A stretch of 5,319 nt of DNA from Verrucomicrobiota bacterium (GTDB lineage: Bacteria > Verrucomicrobiota > Verrucomicrobiia > Verrucomicrobiales > Akkermansiaceae): positions 1 to 5,319 of the forward strand of contig VFJU01000558.1 of NCBI GenBank assembly GCA_009885905.1. Direction: 5' to 3'. The position numbers were made by a program, and so were the translations under genes. Below, piece after piece: positions 1 to 5,306 of this stretch. Each line of letters begins with the position of its first letter. The first letter of the stretch is position 1. Below the pieces are notes generated by a model. It was given only the letters and a program-made list of their open reading frames with translations. It searched no databases and was not told the DNA's origin.

Positions 1-368
1 CAGGAAATCCGCTCACCAACGACCAGCGCGAACTCATCCAATCTAACCTCGCGGAAATCGCCGGTGAATTTCATGCAGCGGTTCTAGCAAAAGGACGTGC
101 GATCCCACCCGACGCCATGGAAGGTCAAACTTTCAGCGGTCGCCAAGCCCAACGCTACAACCTTGCGGGCATGGTCCCGGATCGTGCCGAAGCCATGCGC
201 CGCCTCCGCGTCTATCATGCAGCGGTTGACACGGGATCACGGGCGATGACTATCGCACTTGAAGACCAACTCCTCGAAGCCCGCACGCAGGTCGATGACC
301 TCACACGGGACCACCAAGCCCAGACCGAACTGCTCACTGCGCCATTTCCTACTTGCTCACCCATCTGA
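1..368 (+). CDS. S49 (SppA-like) peptidase, C-terminal part, phage-type; 5' end outside window
   Basis: The frame is open from the first complete codon (position 3) to the TGA at 366-368, so this is the tail of a longer gene rather than a gene starting at the ATG at 117. The readable 121 residues begin NPLTNDQRELIQ, continue through an alpha-helical stretch (EIAGEFHAAVLAKGRAI) and reach METGQ-like text, here MEGQTFSGRQAQRYNLAG. That order matches the end of the SppA/S49 peptidase domain, where a helix is followed by the 'DGRxFTGxxAxxxGLxD' strand-helix. The catalytic Ser and Lys would lie upstream, outside the window. Phage S49 proteins cleave the scaffold or portal during head assembly, and several carry a coiled-coil scaffold at the C-terminus. 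The segment ALEDQLLEARTQVDDLTRDHQAQ looks like the start of such a coil, but it ends after about 14 unrelated residues (APFPTCSPI), which suggests truncation. Family assignment is from motif memory; host versus phage origin is inference. Confidence 0.6.
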   Translation, partial: GNPLTNDQRELIQSNLAEIAGEFHAAVLAKGRAIPPDAMEGQTFSGRQAQRYNLAGMVPDRAEAMRRLRVYHAAVDTGSRAMTIALEDQLLEARTQVDDLTRDHQAQTELLTAPFPTCSPI

Positions 369-373
369 TTCAA

Positions 374-395
374 TTTACTCAATGTCCTGAGTAAA
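374..395. promoter_or_regulatory. Perfect 8-bp inverted repeat before the ATPase gene (candidate operator)
   Basis: TTTACTCA (374-381) and TGAGTAAA (388-395) are exact reverse complements separated by six bases (ATGTCC). The right arm ends four bases before the ATG at 400. The short spacer, the symmetry and the position over the translation start region suggest a protein-binding operator or an attachment-like site. It is not a typical terminator: the stem is AT-rich and no T-run follows. The binding partner is unknown. Confidence 0.5.
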
Positions 396-399
396 ACCA

Positions 400-1599
400 A
401 TGAAACGCACAGCTATCTACACCCAGTTGCTTTCCCGTGTGCGGGAACCGCGCCGTTTTATCCAAGTTTTGGCCGGTCCACGCCAAGTCGGCAAGACCAC
501 GCTCGCCCGCCAAGTCATCGAAGCATCCGGCCTTTCCACGCACTACGCGTCCGCCGACGAGCCCACGTTGAGGGATCAGGCATGGCTGGAGCAACAATGG
601 GACTTGGCCCGGCTCAAGGCGCGCTCCCATCCGGATGGTGCGCTGCTGGTCATCGACGAAGTCCAGAAAGCCGCCCGCTGGCCGGAGGTCGTTAAGCTGC
701 TTTGGGATACCGACTCCCATGATGGCACGCCCTTGAAAGTGATACTACTGGACTCCTCTCCCTTGCTGATCCAGTCCGGCCTTACCGAAAGCCTGGCCGG
801 TCGCTTCGAAACGATCCCCGTTCCCCATTGGTCATTCGCCGAGATGCGCGAGGCTTTCGGCTGGAATCTGGAAAAATTCCTGCTCTTCGGAGCCTATCCG
901 GGAGCCGCCCCGCTGGCGGACGATCCCGACCGCTGGCGGCAATACATCAACGATTCGCTGATCGAAACCACGCTCTCGCGCGACATCCTGCTGCTCACCC
1001 GTGTCGATAAGCCCGCGCTGCTGCGGCGCTTGTTCCAGCTTGCCTGCTCGTATTCCGGGCAGATCCTCGCCTACCAGAAAATGCTCGGCCAGCTGGTGGA
1101 TGCGGGCAATACCGTTACGCTCGCTCACTACCTCCAACTCCTCGAAGGGGCAGGCATGGTCACCGGTTTGCAGAAGTTTTCGGGAAACCAGATCCGCCAG
1201 CGCGCTTCCAGCCCCAAACTGCAAGTGCTCAACACCGCCCTCATGACCGCACAGTCCGGTCGCGAACCCGCAAGCTGGCGCACCGATGGCGACGCTTGGG
1301 GTCGCTTGACGGAATCTGCCGTTGGCGCGCACCTCATCAACACCGCCATGGGCACCGGCATCCAGGTCACCTACTGGCGCGAGCGGAATCTGGAGGTGGA
1401 CTTCGTGCTCCAGCGCGGCGACGCCCTTGTCGCCATCGAGGTCAAAAGCGGAGGTCGCAAGGAAACCCTGCCCGGCATCGCCGCCTTCGACAAAGCCCAC
1501 CATCCCACCGCCAAGCTCCTCGTCGGCGGCCAGGGTATCCCCATCGCCGAATTCCTCCAAGCCCCCACCGCCCACTGGCTTTCTGAAAAAGGCCGATGA
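400..1599 (+). CDS. AAA_14 / DUF4143 family ATP-binding protein
   Basis: This 399-residue protein is a complete member of the ATPase family that pairs an N-terminal AAA_14 domain with a C-terminal DUF4143 domain; usual length is about 370-450. Walker A is GPRQVGKT (residues 26-33) and Walker B is LLVIDEVQ (82-89) with D86/E87. The sensor-1 region reads LLDSSPLLIQ (116-125), followed by the family signature GLTESLAGRFE; most relatives have G rather than D at position 118. A winged-helix-like middle (about 200-260) leads to a C-terminal restriction-endonuclease-like segment, with D334 in EVDF and E347-V-K349 in IEVKSG, resembling a D...ExK core. The biological role of the family is not established; an ATP-driven nuclease or DNA-binding role is inferred from the fold. 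ATG at 400 is chosen because MKRTAIYTQLL is a typical start for the family. No convincing Shine-Dalgarno is present. It is monocistronic as far as seen and converges on the polymerase gene. Confidence 0.92.
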   Translation: MKRTAIYTQLLSRVREPRRFIQVLAGPRQVGKTTLARQVIEASGLSTHYASADEPTLRDQAWLEQQWDLARLKARSHPDGALLVIDEVQKAARWPEVVKLLWDTDSHDGTPLKVILLDSSPLLIQSGLTESLAGRFETIPVPHWSFAEMREAFGWNLEKFLLFGAYPGAAPLADDPDRWRQYINDSLIETTLSRDILLLTRVDKPALLRRLFQLACSYSGQILAYQKMLGQLVDAGNTVTLAHYLQLLEGAGMVTGLQKFSGNQIRQRASSPKLQVLNTALMTAQSGREPASWRTDGDAWGRLTESAVGAHLINTAMGTGIQVTYWRERNLEVDFVLQRGDALVAIEVKSGGRKETLPGIAAFDKAHHPTAKLLVGGQGIPIAEFLQAPTAHWLSEKGR

Positions 1600-1676
1600 C
1601 ACAGAATGACCCACCGCTTGGGCATTTTCCCGCCGTCGAGTTGAGCGCGCCACCGGTAGCCGCCTTGGCTTGGACG

Positions 1677-1735
1677 ATTCACGCCGTTGGCGACAAGTGG
1701 GCGGGGCGCGGCGGCCCAGCCCTACCGGGCGGTAG
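1677..1735. repeat. Palindromic (REP-like) repeat at a convergent gene junction
   Basis: Positions 1677-1726 match 4296-4345 base for base over most of 50 positions without gaps: both begin ATTCACGCCG, share GGCGACAAGTGGGCGG and end CAGCCCTACC. Here the sequence runs directly into GGGC and GGTAG, giving a small CTACC-GGGC-GGTAG hairpin (1722-1735) in place of the 43-base loop seen in the copy at 4302-4432. It lies in the 147-bp gap between the ends of the ATPase and polymerase genes, so it may help stop transcription from either side; no T-run is present, so this would not be a standard intrinsic terminator. Confidence 0.75.
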
Positions 1736-1746
1736 ACATTTGCCAC

Positions 1747-3027
1747 TCAATCGCTTTCCTTTGCTAGGTCAGGAATGTGGGTGAAACTGATGCGCATGGG
1801 GGCGGCCTCGCGACTTTCCTGTACGCTGCCGAAGTAAACCACTTGCCGGCCGTAGCGGGCGCGGAGTTTGTCCAAAGTGGTGTCGAGGCGGCGGTGCTTT
1901 TCGGCGTCGATGGATTCCGCGCTGTCGGCGACGGATTCGAAAAGCTGGGGTGTGAAGTTGCCGCGCTCGCAGAGGCGGGAAAGAACGACGCCGACGTGAA
2001 GGAGTGGCTTATCCAGCTCAGGTCGATCTCGCCAGAGTCGATTGAGCATACGAACGAGGGCGACGGTGGAATCGGTTTCTGGGGTATGCATTTCTCCTCC
2101 CCATGCGACACCGCGGAGGTAGCCGAGCTGGAGGGTGAGCGAGCTGGTGAGTAGGCCGTGGGAGCGGAGGCGTTCGCAGGCTTTGTGGAGGAGCTTGCAG
2201 AGGATGGGCCAGGCTTGGTCGGGGTGGCGGCTTTGCGGCGGAAGGACGTGCGAGTGGCCGAGGGATTTTCGGGCGGAGACGAGATCGGGGATTTCATCGC
2301 CGCGCAAGAGGTGCCAGAGGCGGTCGCCTAACACGCCGCCCCATGCGTGGCGCAGGGTGGGCTTGCTGGCCGCGCAAAGAGTCTCGACCGTGTAAATGCC
2401 CGAAGCGTTGAGGCGGGTTTCCATGCTGCGGCCGATGCCGGTGAAGTCGCGGAGTTTTAGAGAATGGAGGACTTCTGGCAACTGGTGACCCTCGATGATA
2501 AAAAGGCCGTCGGGTTTGCGCATCTTGCTGGCCATCTTGGCGAGGTACTTGTTCGGAGCGGCACCGATGCTGACCTTGACGAAGGGCGAGACCTCACGCG
2601 CGACGGTGGCTTTTATTTTGCGACCGATCGCTTCGACGGTCTCAGGCTCGCGCAGGTTGTAGGGCAACCACGCCCACATTTCGTCGATCGAGAGCACAGC
2701 CTCGACGTGGATGCATTCCTCGACGGCGGCGATGACTTGGTGGTGAATTTTGATGTATTCGCTAGGCTTGCTTTCGACGATGGCGACACCGGGGCAGAGC
2801 AGACGTGCGTCACTGATGCGGGTGCCAGTTTTCACTCCAAACGCCTTGGCTTCGTAGCTGGCAGCGATGCAGCAGGAGCTTTCCGCCATGACTGGAGCTA
2901 CGCCCACGGGTCGTCCGCGCAGGCTGGGATCGAGGTGTTGTTCGACCGAAGCGAAGTAGGAATCGCAGTCGATAAAAAGGGCGGTCAGGGGTCGTTCCAC
3001 GGCAGGGGAAAGAACACTCGGAGGCAC
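1747..3027 (-). CDS. Y-family translesion DNA polymerase (UmuC/DinB-like)
   Basis: This 426-residue protein is a complete error-prone polymerase that copies past damaged template bases. The first catalytic motif is LFIDCDSYFASVEQ, with D20 as metal ligand and F25 at the steric-gate position that excludes ribonucleotides. The finger segment SYEAKAFGVKTG (57-68) is closer to UmuC than to DinB. The second catalytic motif is LSIDE (112-116; D115, E116), followed by unusual MWAWL. The palm helix SIGAAPNKYLAKMASK (153-168) and the helix-hairpin-helix FTGIGRSMETRL (195-206) are intact. KSLGHSHVLPP (254-264) opens the little-finger domain. This pattern fits the solitary clade often mislabelled 'ImpB/type VI secretion'. 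QLFE at 361-364 may be a weak clamp-binding motif. All acidic catalytic residues are kept, unlike ImuB. The start is GTG at 3027, because a TGA lies in frame three codons upstream. No umuD, imuA or dnaE2 is seen nearby. Expression is probably under LexA. Confidence 0.95.
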   Translation of the reverse strand: MPPSVLSPAVERPLTALFIDCDSYFASVEQHLDPSLRGRPVGVAPVMAESSCCIAASYEAKAFGVKTGTRISDARLLCPGVAIVESKPSEYIKIHHQVIAAVEECIHVEAVLSIDEMWAWLPYNLREPETVEAIGRKIKATVAREVSPFVKVSIGAAPNKYLAKMASKMRKPDGLFIIEGHQLPEVLHSLKLRDFTGIGRSMETRLNASGIYTVETLCAASKPTLRHAWGGVLGDRLWHLLRGDEIPDLVSARKSLGHSHVLPPQSRHPDQAWPILCKLLHKACERLRSHGLLTSSLTLQLGYLRGVAWGGEMHTPETDSTVALVRMLNRLWRDRPELDKPLLHVGVVLSRLCERGNFTPQLFESVADSAESIDAEKHRRLDTTLDKLRARYGRQVVYFGSVQESREAAPMRISFTHIPDLAKESD

Positions 3028-3045
3028 GCCGCGTCAAATTAAATA

Positions 3046-3059
3046 TGTTCAAGTGAACA
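3046..3059. promoter_or_regulatory. LexA box (Verrucomicrobia type) for the Y-family polymerase
   Basis: TGTTCAAGTGAACA is a perfect match to the TGTTC-N4-GAACA palindrome known to bind LexA in Verrucomicrobium spinosum. It lies 18 bases before the GTG start of the polymerase gene, in an AT-rich stretch where a promoter would be expected, so bound LexA would block transcription. The rest of the 157-bp gap (3028-3184) holds no other feature I can support, and lexA itself is not in the window. Confidence 0.82.
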
Positions 3060-3184
3060 ATTTAAAATTACGTGATCGAGACCCTACTTATTTTCCATTG
3101 GTGCACGAATCCTTTCCTTGGAAGATTTAGAATCGCTGAGGAAAGTTGGCGTCTATGCTCGTGACCTGACCACGGGCTTGTTTG

Positions 3185-3874
3185 CTAGAGGATCGGCGTG
3201 CTTTCCTCGCGTTGGCTTGGCACGATGATCAACCCGGTATCTAGTTCGCCGAGGCTAACGCATTGACCTCCTGTAGCAGCGTGGAAAGCAGTCAATGAAC
3301 ATAGTGCAGCATCGATAAGATCGATGTTAGTCAACTCCGTTAGATCAATCCCCGCTTGCTTCAATAGTGCCCGGCGTTGCGTCCGCTTCTGTCTAGCATC
3401 TGCATGACCGCCCCGCAGTTGCCATGTGATGGCATGAGGAAATGTCTCGAAACAACACCGCTGACCCAGTACGGGCAATTTCCGACAAAGTGGATAGTAC
3501 TTAGCAAGTGCATGATACAAATTTTCCCCGCTCAACATCCAATCAAAGTACCCCGAGGGATGTCCGATGGCCTGCACACGGCGCGGTGTCGAGAAGCAGG
3601 AAATGCCCATTTGCATCAGCGCACGCTCCGCAGGGCGGGAGTGCCCGTGCTTGCTCCACCGACACGGAGCATCGACGGCGACCACTCGCGCACAAACGGT
3701 GTTGTGGCACCAATCGGCGATTTCCCCAGCGTCCTTGGCGACCATTTGGCTCGCGTAATTCCCGTCCATGAGAGCCACGGCGTGAAATCCTTTCCGCTTG
3801 CCACCTACATCAATCCCGACCGTAATTACTCTGGTCGAATCAGTAAACTTTTCAGTGGTTGCGGCCTGAGTCAT
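3185..3874 (-). CDS. DUF429 family protein, predicted RNase H-fold nuclease
   Basis: The 229-residue protein matches the DUF429 layout: GIDVGGKRKGFHAVAL (20-35, D22), VVAVDAPCRW (64-73, D68), RPAERAL...GISCFSTP (80-97, R80/E83), CFETFPHAI (141-149, E143) and LTNIDLIDAALCSLTA (181-196, D185/D188). Acidic residues at the ends of these strands resemble the metal-binding set of RNase H/RuvC-like nucleases, which is why the family is predicted to be a nuclease; substrate and role are not established. Length is normal (about 220-260) and the gene looks intact. ATG at 3874 is used since GIDVGG starts at residue 20; no Shine-Dalgarno is seen (the leader reads CTCCATTGAAAC). It lies 157 bp upstream of the polymerase gene on the same strand, but the LexA box in that gap argues that the polymerase has its own promoter. 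Base composition is visibly less GC-rich than in the ATPase and polymerase genes, which may indicate a separate origin. Confidence 0.88.
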   Translation of the reverse strand: MTQAATTEKFTDSTRVITVGIDVGGKRKGFHAVALMDGNYASQMVAKDAGEIADWCHNTVCARVVAVDAPCRWSKHGHSRPAERALMQMGISCFSTPRRVQAIGHPSGYFDWMLSGENLYHALAKYYPLCRKLPVLGQRCCFETFPHAITWQLRGGHADARQKRTQRRALLKQAGIDLTELTNIDLIDAALCSLTAFHAATGGQCVSLGELDTGLIIVPSQREESTPIL

Positions 3875-4100
3875 GTTTCAATGGAGACTTGTTTTTTTAA
3901 TTCCCACGAGTGAAGCGCAGGATTTGCTCTGCGCATTCTATTTCTCCGCGGGTCCGATCGTATACCCCTCACAACAGGCTGAAAAATTCACGCGCGACCT
4001 GATGAAATAAGCTCACTAAAAAATGTTTGAAGCGTTCGTTTGATACGACTATTGGAAACGTTTCTCTTCTCTAACGCAGGAAGAGCCCCGCGCCACATCC
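3875..4100. other. Intergenic stretch without recognised gene
   Basis: No coding frame of conviction is found on either strand. The stretch presumably carries the promoter of the DUF429 gene, but I cannot place -35/-10 boxes with confidence. The only structure seen is a perfect 6-bp inverted repeat, GCGCAG (3915-3920) and CTGCGC (3929-3934), with an 8-base loop, about 40 bases before the DUF429 start. AT-rich sequence around 3984-4060 separates it from the repeat cluster to the right. Confidence 0.5.
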
Positions 4101-4147
4101 GTTAGGGCTGGGCCGCCGTGGTCGCCGAGCCCATGAAAGGTAGGGCG
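4101..4147 (+). repeat. GC-rich intergenic repeat, copy 1
   Basis: The unit starts GTTAGGGCTGGGCCGCCGTG, continues with GGTCGCCGAGCCC and ends GAAAGGTAGGGCG. A related unit with the same order of blocks lies at 4491-4538 in the same orientation, with one gap and several substitutions. Its first 18 bases are the core of the palindromic repeats found elsewhere in the window. Confidence 0.65.
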
Positions 4148-4163
4148 CTCTCGCCGAGAGCGC
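4145..4163. repeat. Perfect 8-bp hairpin
   Basis: GCGCTCTC (4145-4152) pairs with GAGAGCGC (4156-4163) across a three-base loop, GCC. It directly joins the end of the repeat at 4101-4147. There is no T-run behind it, so it is better read as a part of the repeat cluster than as an intrinsic terminator. A further 11-bp inverted match, GAAAGGTAGGG (4135-4145) with CCCTACCTTTC (4263-4273), brackets the next ~120 bases. Confidence 0.6.
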
Positions 4164-4301
4164 AGGCGAAAGAGACGAGAACGTGCAGTCCAAGAAAAGT
4201 CGGAACGTCTCCCTTGGTCTCTACCGTTCGCCCCACTTTCACCGGTTCCCCCGGAGGTTGAACCCTACCTTTCGCACTTTCGCCGTGCCGTAACCATTCA
4301 C

Positions 4302-4432
4302 GCCGATGGCGACAAGTGGGCGGACCACGGCGGGTCAGCCCTACCTCAAGGAGGGTGGTCGTCTCGCCCACCAGAATTCATAAAACCCGGTAGGGCTGGG
4401 CCGCCGCGCCCCGCCGACTTGTCGCCATCGGC
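4302..4432. repeat. Long imperfect palindrome (REP/BIME-like element)
   Basis: Two 44-base arms, 4302-4345 and 4389-4432, are inverted copies matching at 38 of 44 positions. The outer 16 bases are perfect: GCCGATGGCGACAAGT pairs with ACTTGTCGCCATCGGC. The inner ends are CAGCCCTACC and GGTAGGGCTG. The 43-base loop contains a smaller stem, GGTGG (4354-4358) with CCACC (4368-4372). This is the fullest copy in the window and defines the family; partial copies are at 1677-1735 and 5155-5248. No transposase gene is inside, so it would be a non-autonomous element, perhaps moved by a REP-associated transposase elsewhere. Confidence 0.8.
4327..4420 (+). repeat. 94-bp direct repeat left of the toxin-antitoxin operon
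   Basis: This stretch, the inner part of the long palindrome, recurs at 5155-5248 in the same orientation with only three mismatches and no gap. The two copies are 828 bp apart and bracket the toxin-antitoxin genes. Confidence 0.88.
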
Positions 4433-4490
4433 ATGACAGAGGAAGAATTGTCGATTGATGAATGTTGAATTTTGATTTTTGAAGGAAAGA

Positions 4491-4538
4491 GGTAGGGCTG
4501 ACCCGTCGTGGTCGGCCGGACCCGCGAAAGGTAGAGCG
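4491..4538 (+). repeat. GC-rich intergenic repeat, copy 2
   Basis: The unit begins GGTAGGGCTGACCCGTCGTG and ends CGCGAAAGGTAGAGCG, paralleling 4101-4147. Its first ~20 bases are also close to the reverse complement of 4325-4347, linking this repeat type to the long palindrome. ACCCGC (4520-4525) and GCGGGT (4536-4541) form a short inverted repeat around its end. Confidence 0.6.
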
Positions 4539-4563
4539 GGTGGCTTCATCTCTGACCGTTCTC

Positions 4564-4592
4564 GTTGGGAAAAAAAATTCGCCTTTTCCAAC
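4564..4592. promoter_or_regulatory. Imperfect inverted repeat upstream of the antitoxin gene (possible operator)
   Basis: GTTGGGAAAA (4564-4573) and TTTTCCAAC (4584-4592) are inverted copies apart from one extra G in the left arm. The site lies 26 bases before the antitoxin start. Toxin-antitoxin operons are commonly repressed by their own antitoxin at such sites, so an operator is a reasonable guess. TAGATT at 4607-4612 could be a -10 box, but no good -35 accompanies it. Confidence 0.3.
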
Positions 4593-4618
4593 CACCAGTT
4601 CCGTCATAGATTACATCG

Positions 4619-4843
4619 ATGAGTATTGATCAGATTGCACCAGAAGCCCTAAAGCTCCCCACGAGGGAGCGGGCGATGCTTGCGGCATCCTTATGGGAGA
4701 GTGTTGGGGATCCCTTTGAGTTTTCCGTCGATTTAGACGACGAGGCCGCATTGAAGCTCGCTGAGGCGCGGGATCAAGAGATCGAGAGCGGGCAGGTCAC
4801 TGCCATTTCGCACGAGCAATTGATGCATCGCTTAAGGCAATGA
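4619..4843 (+). CDS. Addiction-module antitoxin (PF09720/TIGR02574 type)
   Basis: This 74-residue acidic protein has the features of the short antitoxins called 'putative addiction module component'. The N-terminal helix LKLPTRERAMLAASLWESV (12-30) is the conserved core, followed by an acidic linker (DPFEFSVDLDDEAALKLAEARDQEIESG) and the C-terminal segment ISHEQLMHRLRQ, which corresponds to the 'ipweeVkarLr' end of the family. Length is typical (about 70-80). The product is expected to bind and neutralise the toxin encoded next to it, and to be unstable. The stop codon overlaps the toxin start (ATGA at 4840-4843), so the genes are translationally coupled. No Shine-Dalgarno precedes the ATG at 4619. 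The operon is less GC-rich than the polymerase and ATPase genes and is enclosed by repeats. Confidence 0.88.
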   Translation: MSIDQIAPEALKLPTRERAMLAASLWESVGDPFEFSVDLDDEAALKLAEARDQEIESGQVTAISHEQLMHRLRQ

Positions 4844-5133
4844 GAATTGAGTACCACCCCGCGATTGAAGGAGAACTTGTAGAGATACGGGATTACTACA
4901 ACGAGCAATCCCGTAATCTGGGTGACGATTTCATCAACGAATTTGAGAGGCAAGTTCTGCGTATTGCTGCAATGCCTTCTCGCTGGATGTTAGTCCGTGG
5001 TGATACACGGCGAGCACTGATGAAGAGATTTCCATATTTGATCCTTTTTCGAGTGGTGAATGACGCGGTGATTCGTATCTCAGTGATCAAGCACGAGCGC
5101 CGTCATCCTGCATACGGAATGAATCGAAAGTAA
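4840..5133 (+). CDS. RelE/ParE superfamily toxin
   Basis: The 97-residue protein has the RelE/ParE plan: first strand MRIEYHPAI, then two helices (EGELVEIRDYYNEQS, and LGDDFINEFERQVLRIAAMP, 27-46) and a C-terminal beta-sheet that includes RRALMKRFPYLILFRV (57-72), VIRISVIKH (77-85) and the closing ERRHPAYG (86-93). The 'RFPY.I.FRV' and 'H.RR.PAY' signatures are typical. The family includes ribosome-dependent mRNA interferases (RelE) and gyrase poisons (ParE); the sequence resembles the ParE side, but the target cannot be decided here. Length is normal and the frame intact, so the toxin is probably active and held in check by the upstream antitoxin. The start overlaps the antitoxin stop by four bases, the usual arrangement. 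Repeats follow 21 bases after the stop and no intrinsic terminator is evident. Confidence 0.9.
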   Translation: MRIEYHPAIEGELVEIRDYYNEQSRNLGDDFINEFERQVLRIAAMPSRWMLVRGDTRRALMKRFPYLILFRVVNDAVIRISVIKHERRHPAYGMNRK

Positions 5134-5154
5134 GCACACATTACGCTCCATCCA

Positions 5155-5248
5155 ACGGCGGGTCAGCCCTACCTCAAGGAGGGTGGTCGTCTCGCCCACC
5201 AGCATTCATAATACCCGGTAGGGCTGGGCCGCCGCGCCCGGCCGACTT
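5155..5248 (+). repeat. 94-bp direct repeat right of the toxin-antitoxin operon
   Basis: This is the second copy of 4327-4420, with three mismatches. It keeps the inner stem (5156-5173 with 5217-5234, 16 of 18 matching) but lacks the outer 16-bp arms of the long palindrome: the identity stops at ACTT, after which the sequence reads TGGCCC instead of GTCGCC. Confidence 0.88.
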
Positions 5249-5306
5249 TGGCCCTGAGGCTGAGGTGCAATAAAATGCGACTTCTTCGAGAATTTTTCCT
5301 CTTCGC

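Noticed and set aside
71..227. 13-base exact repeat TCATGCAGCGGTT at 71-83 and 215-227
   Set aside because: Both copies are in the same frame and encode HAAV inside the peptidase; a short coincidence or local gene conversion, not a regulatory repeat.
832..1746. A 304-codon minus-strand frame opposite the ATPase gene
   Set aside because: The plus-strand frame has clear Walker motifs and full-length family architecture; the antisense frame arises from GC-rich codon use.
1596..1784. A 62-codon frame overlapping the ATPase stop by ATGA
   Set aside because: Most of it is translation of the palindromic repeat and it runs into the polymerase gene on the other strand; no family resemblance.
2464..3042. 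A 192-codon plus-strand frame opposite the polymerase
   Set aside because: It is the mirror of the strongly supported polymerase frame and has no recognisable domain.
3076..3222. Open 48-codon plus-strand stretch reading LEDLESLRKVGVYARDL
   Set aside because: It looks mildly protein-like, but there is no ATG or GTG start with an RBS, it overlaps the end of the DUF429 gene and the family is not recognised; probably chance.
4102..4371. An 89-codon frame on the minus strand, and similar ones at 4341-4607
   Set aside because: They read through GC-rich repeats; the shared peptide-like strings come from repeat copies, not from protein conservation.
4101..5248. Repeat cluster considered as a CRISPR array
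   Set aside because: Units are of uneven length and spacing, inverted as well as direct, and no cas genes are present.
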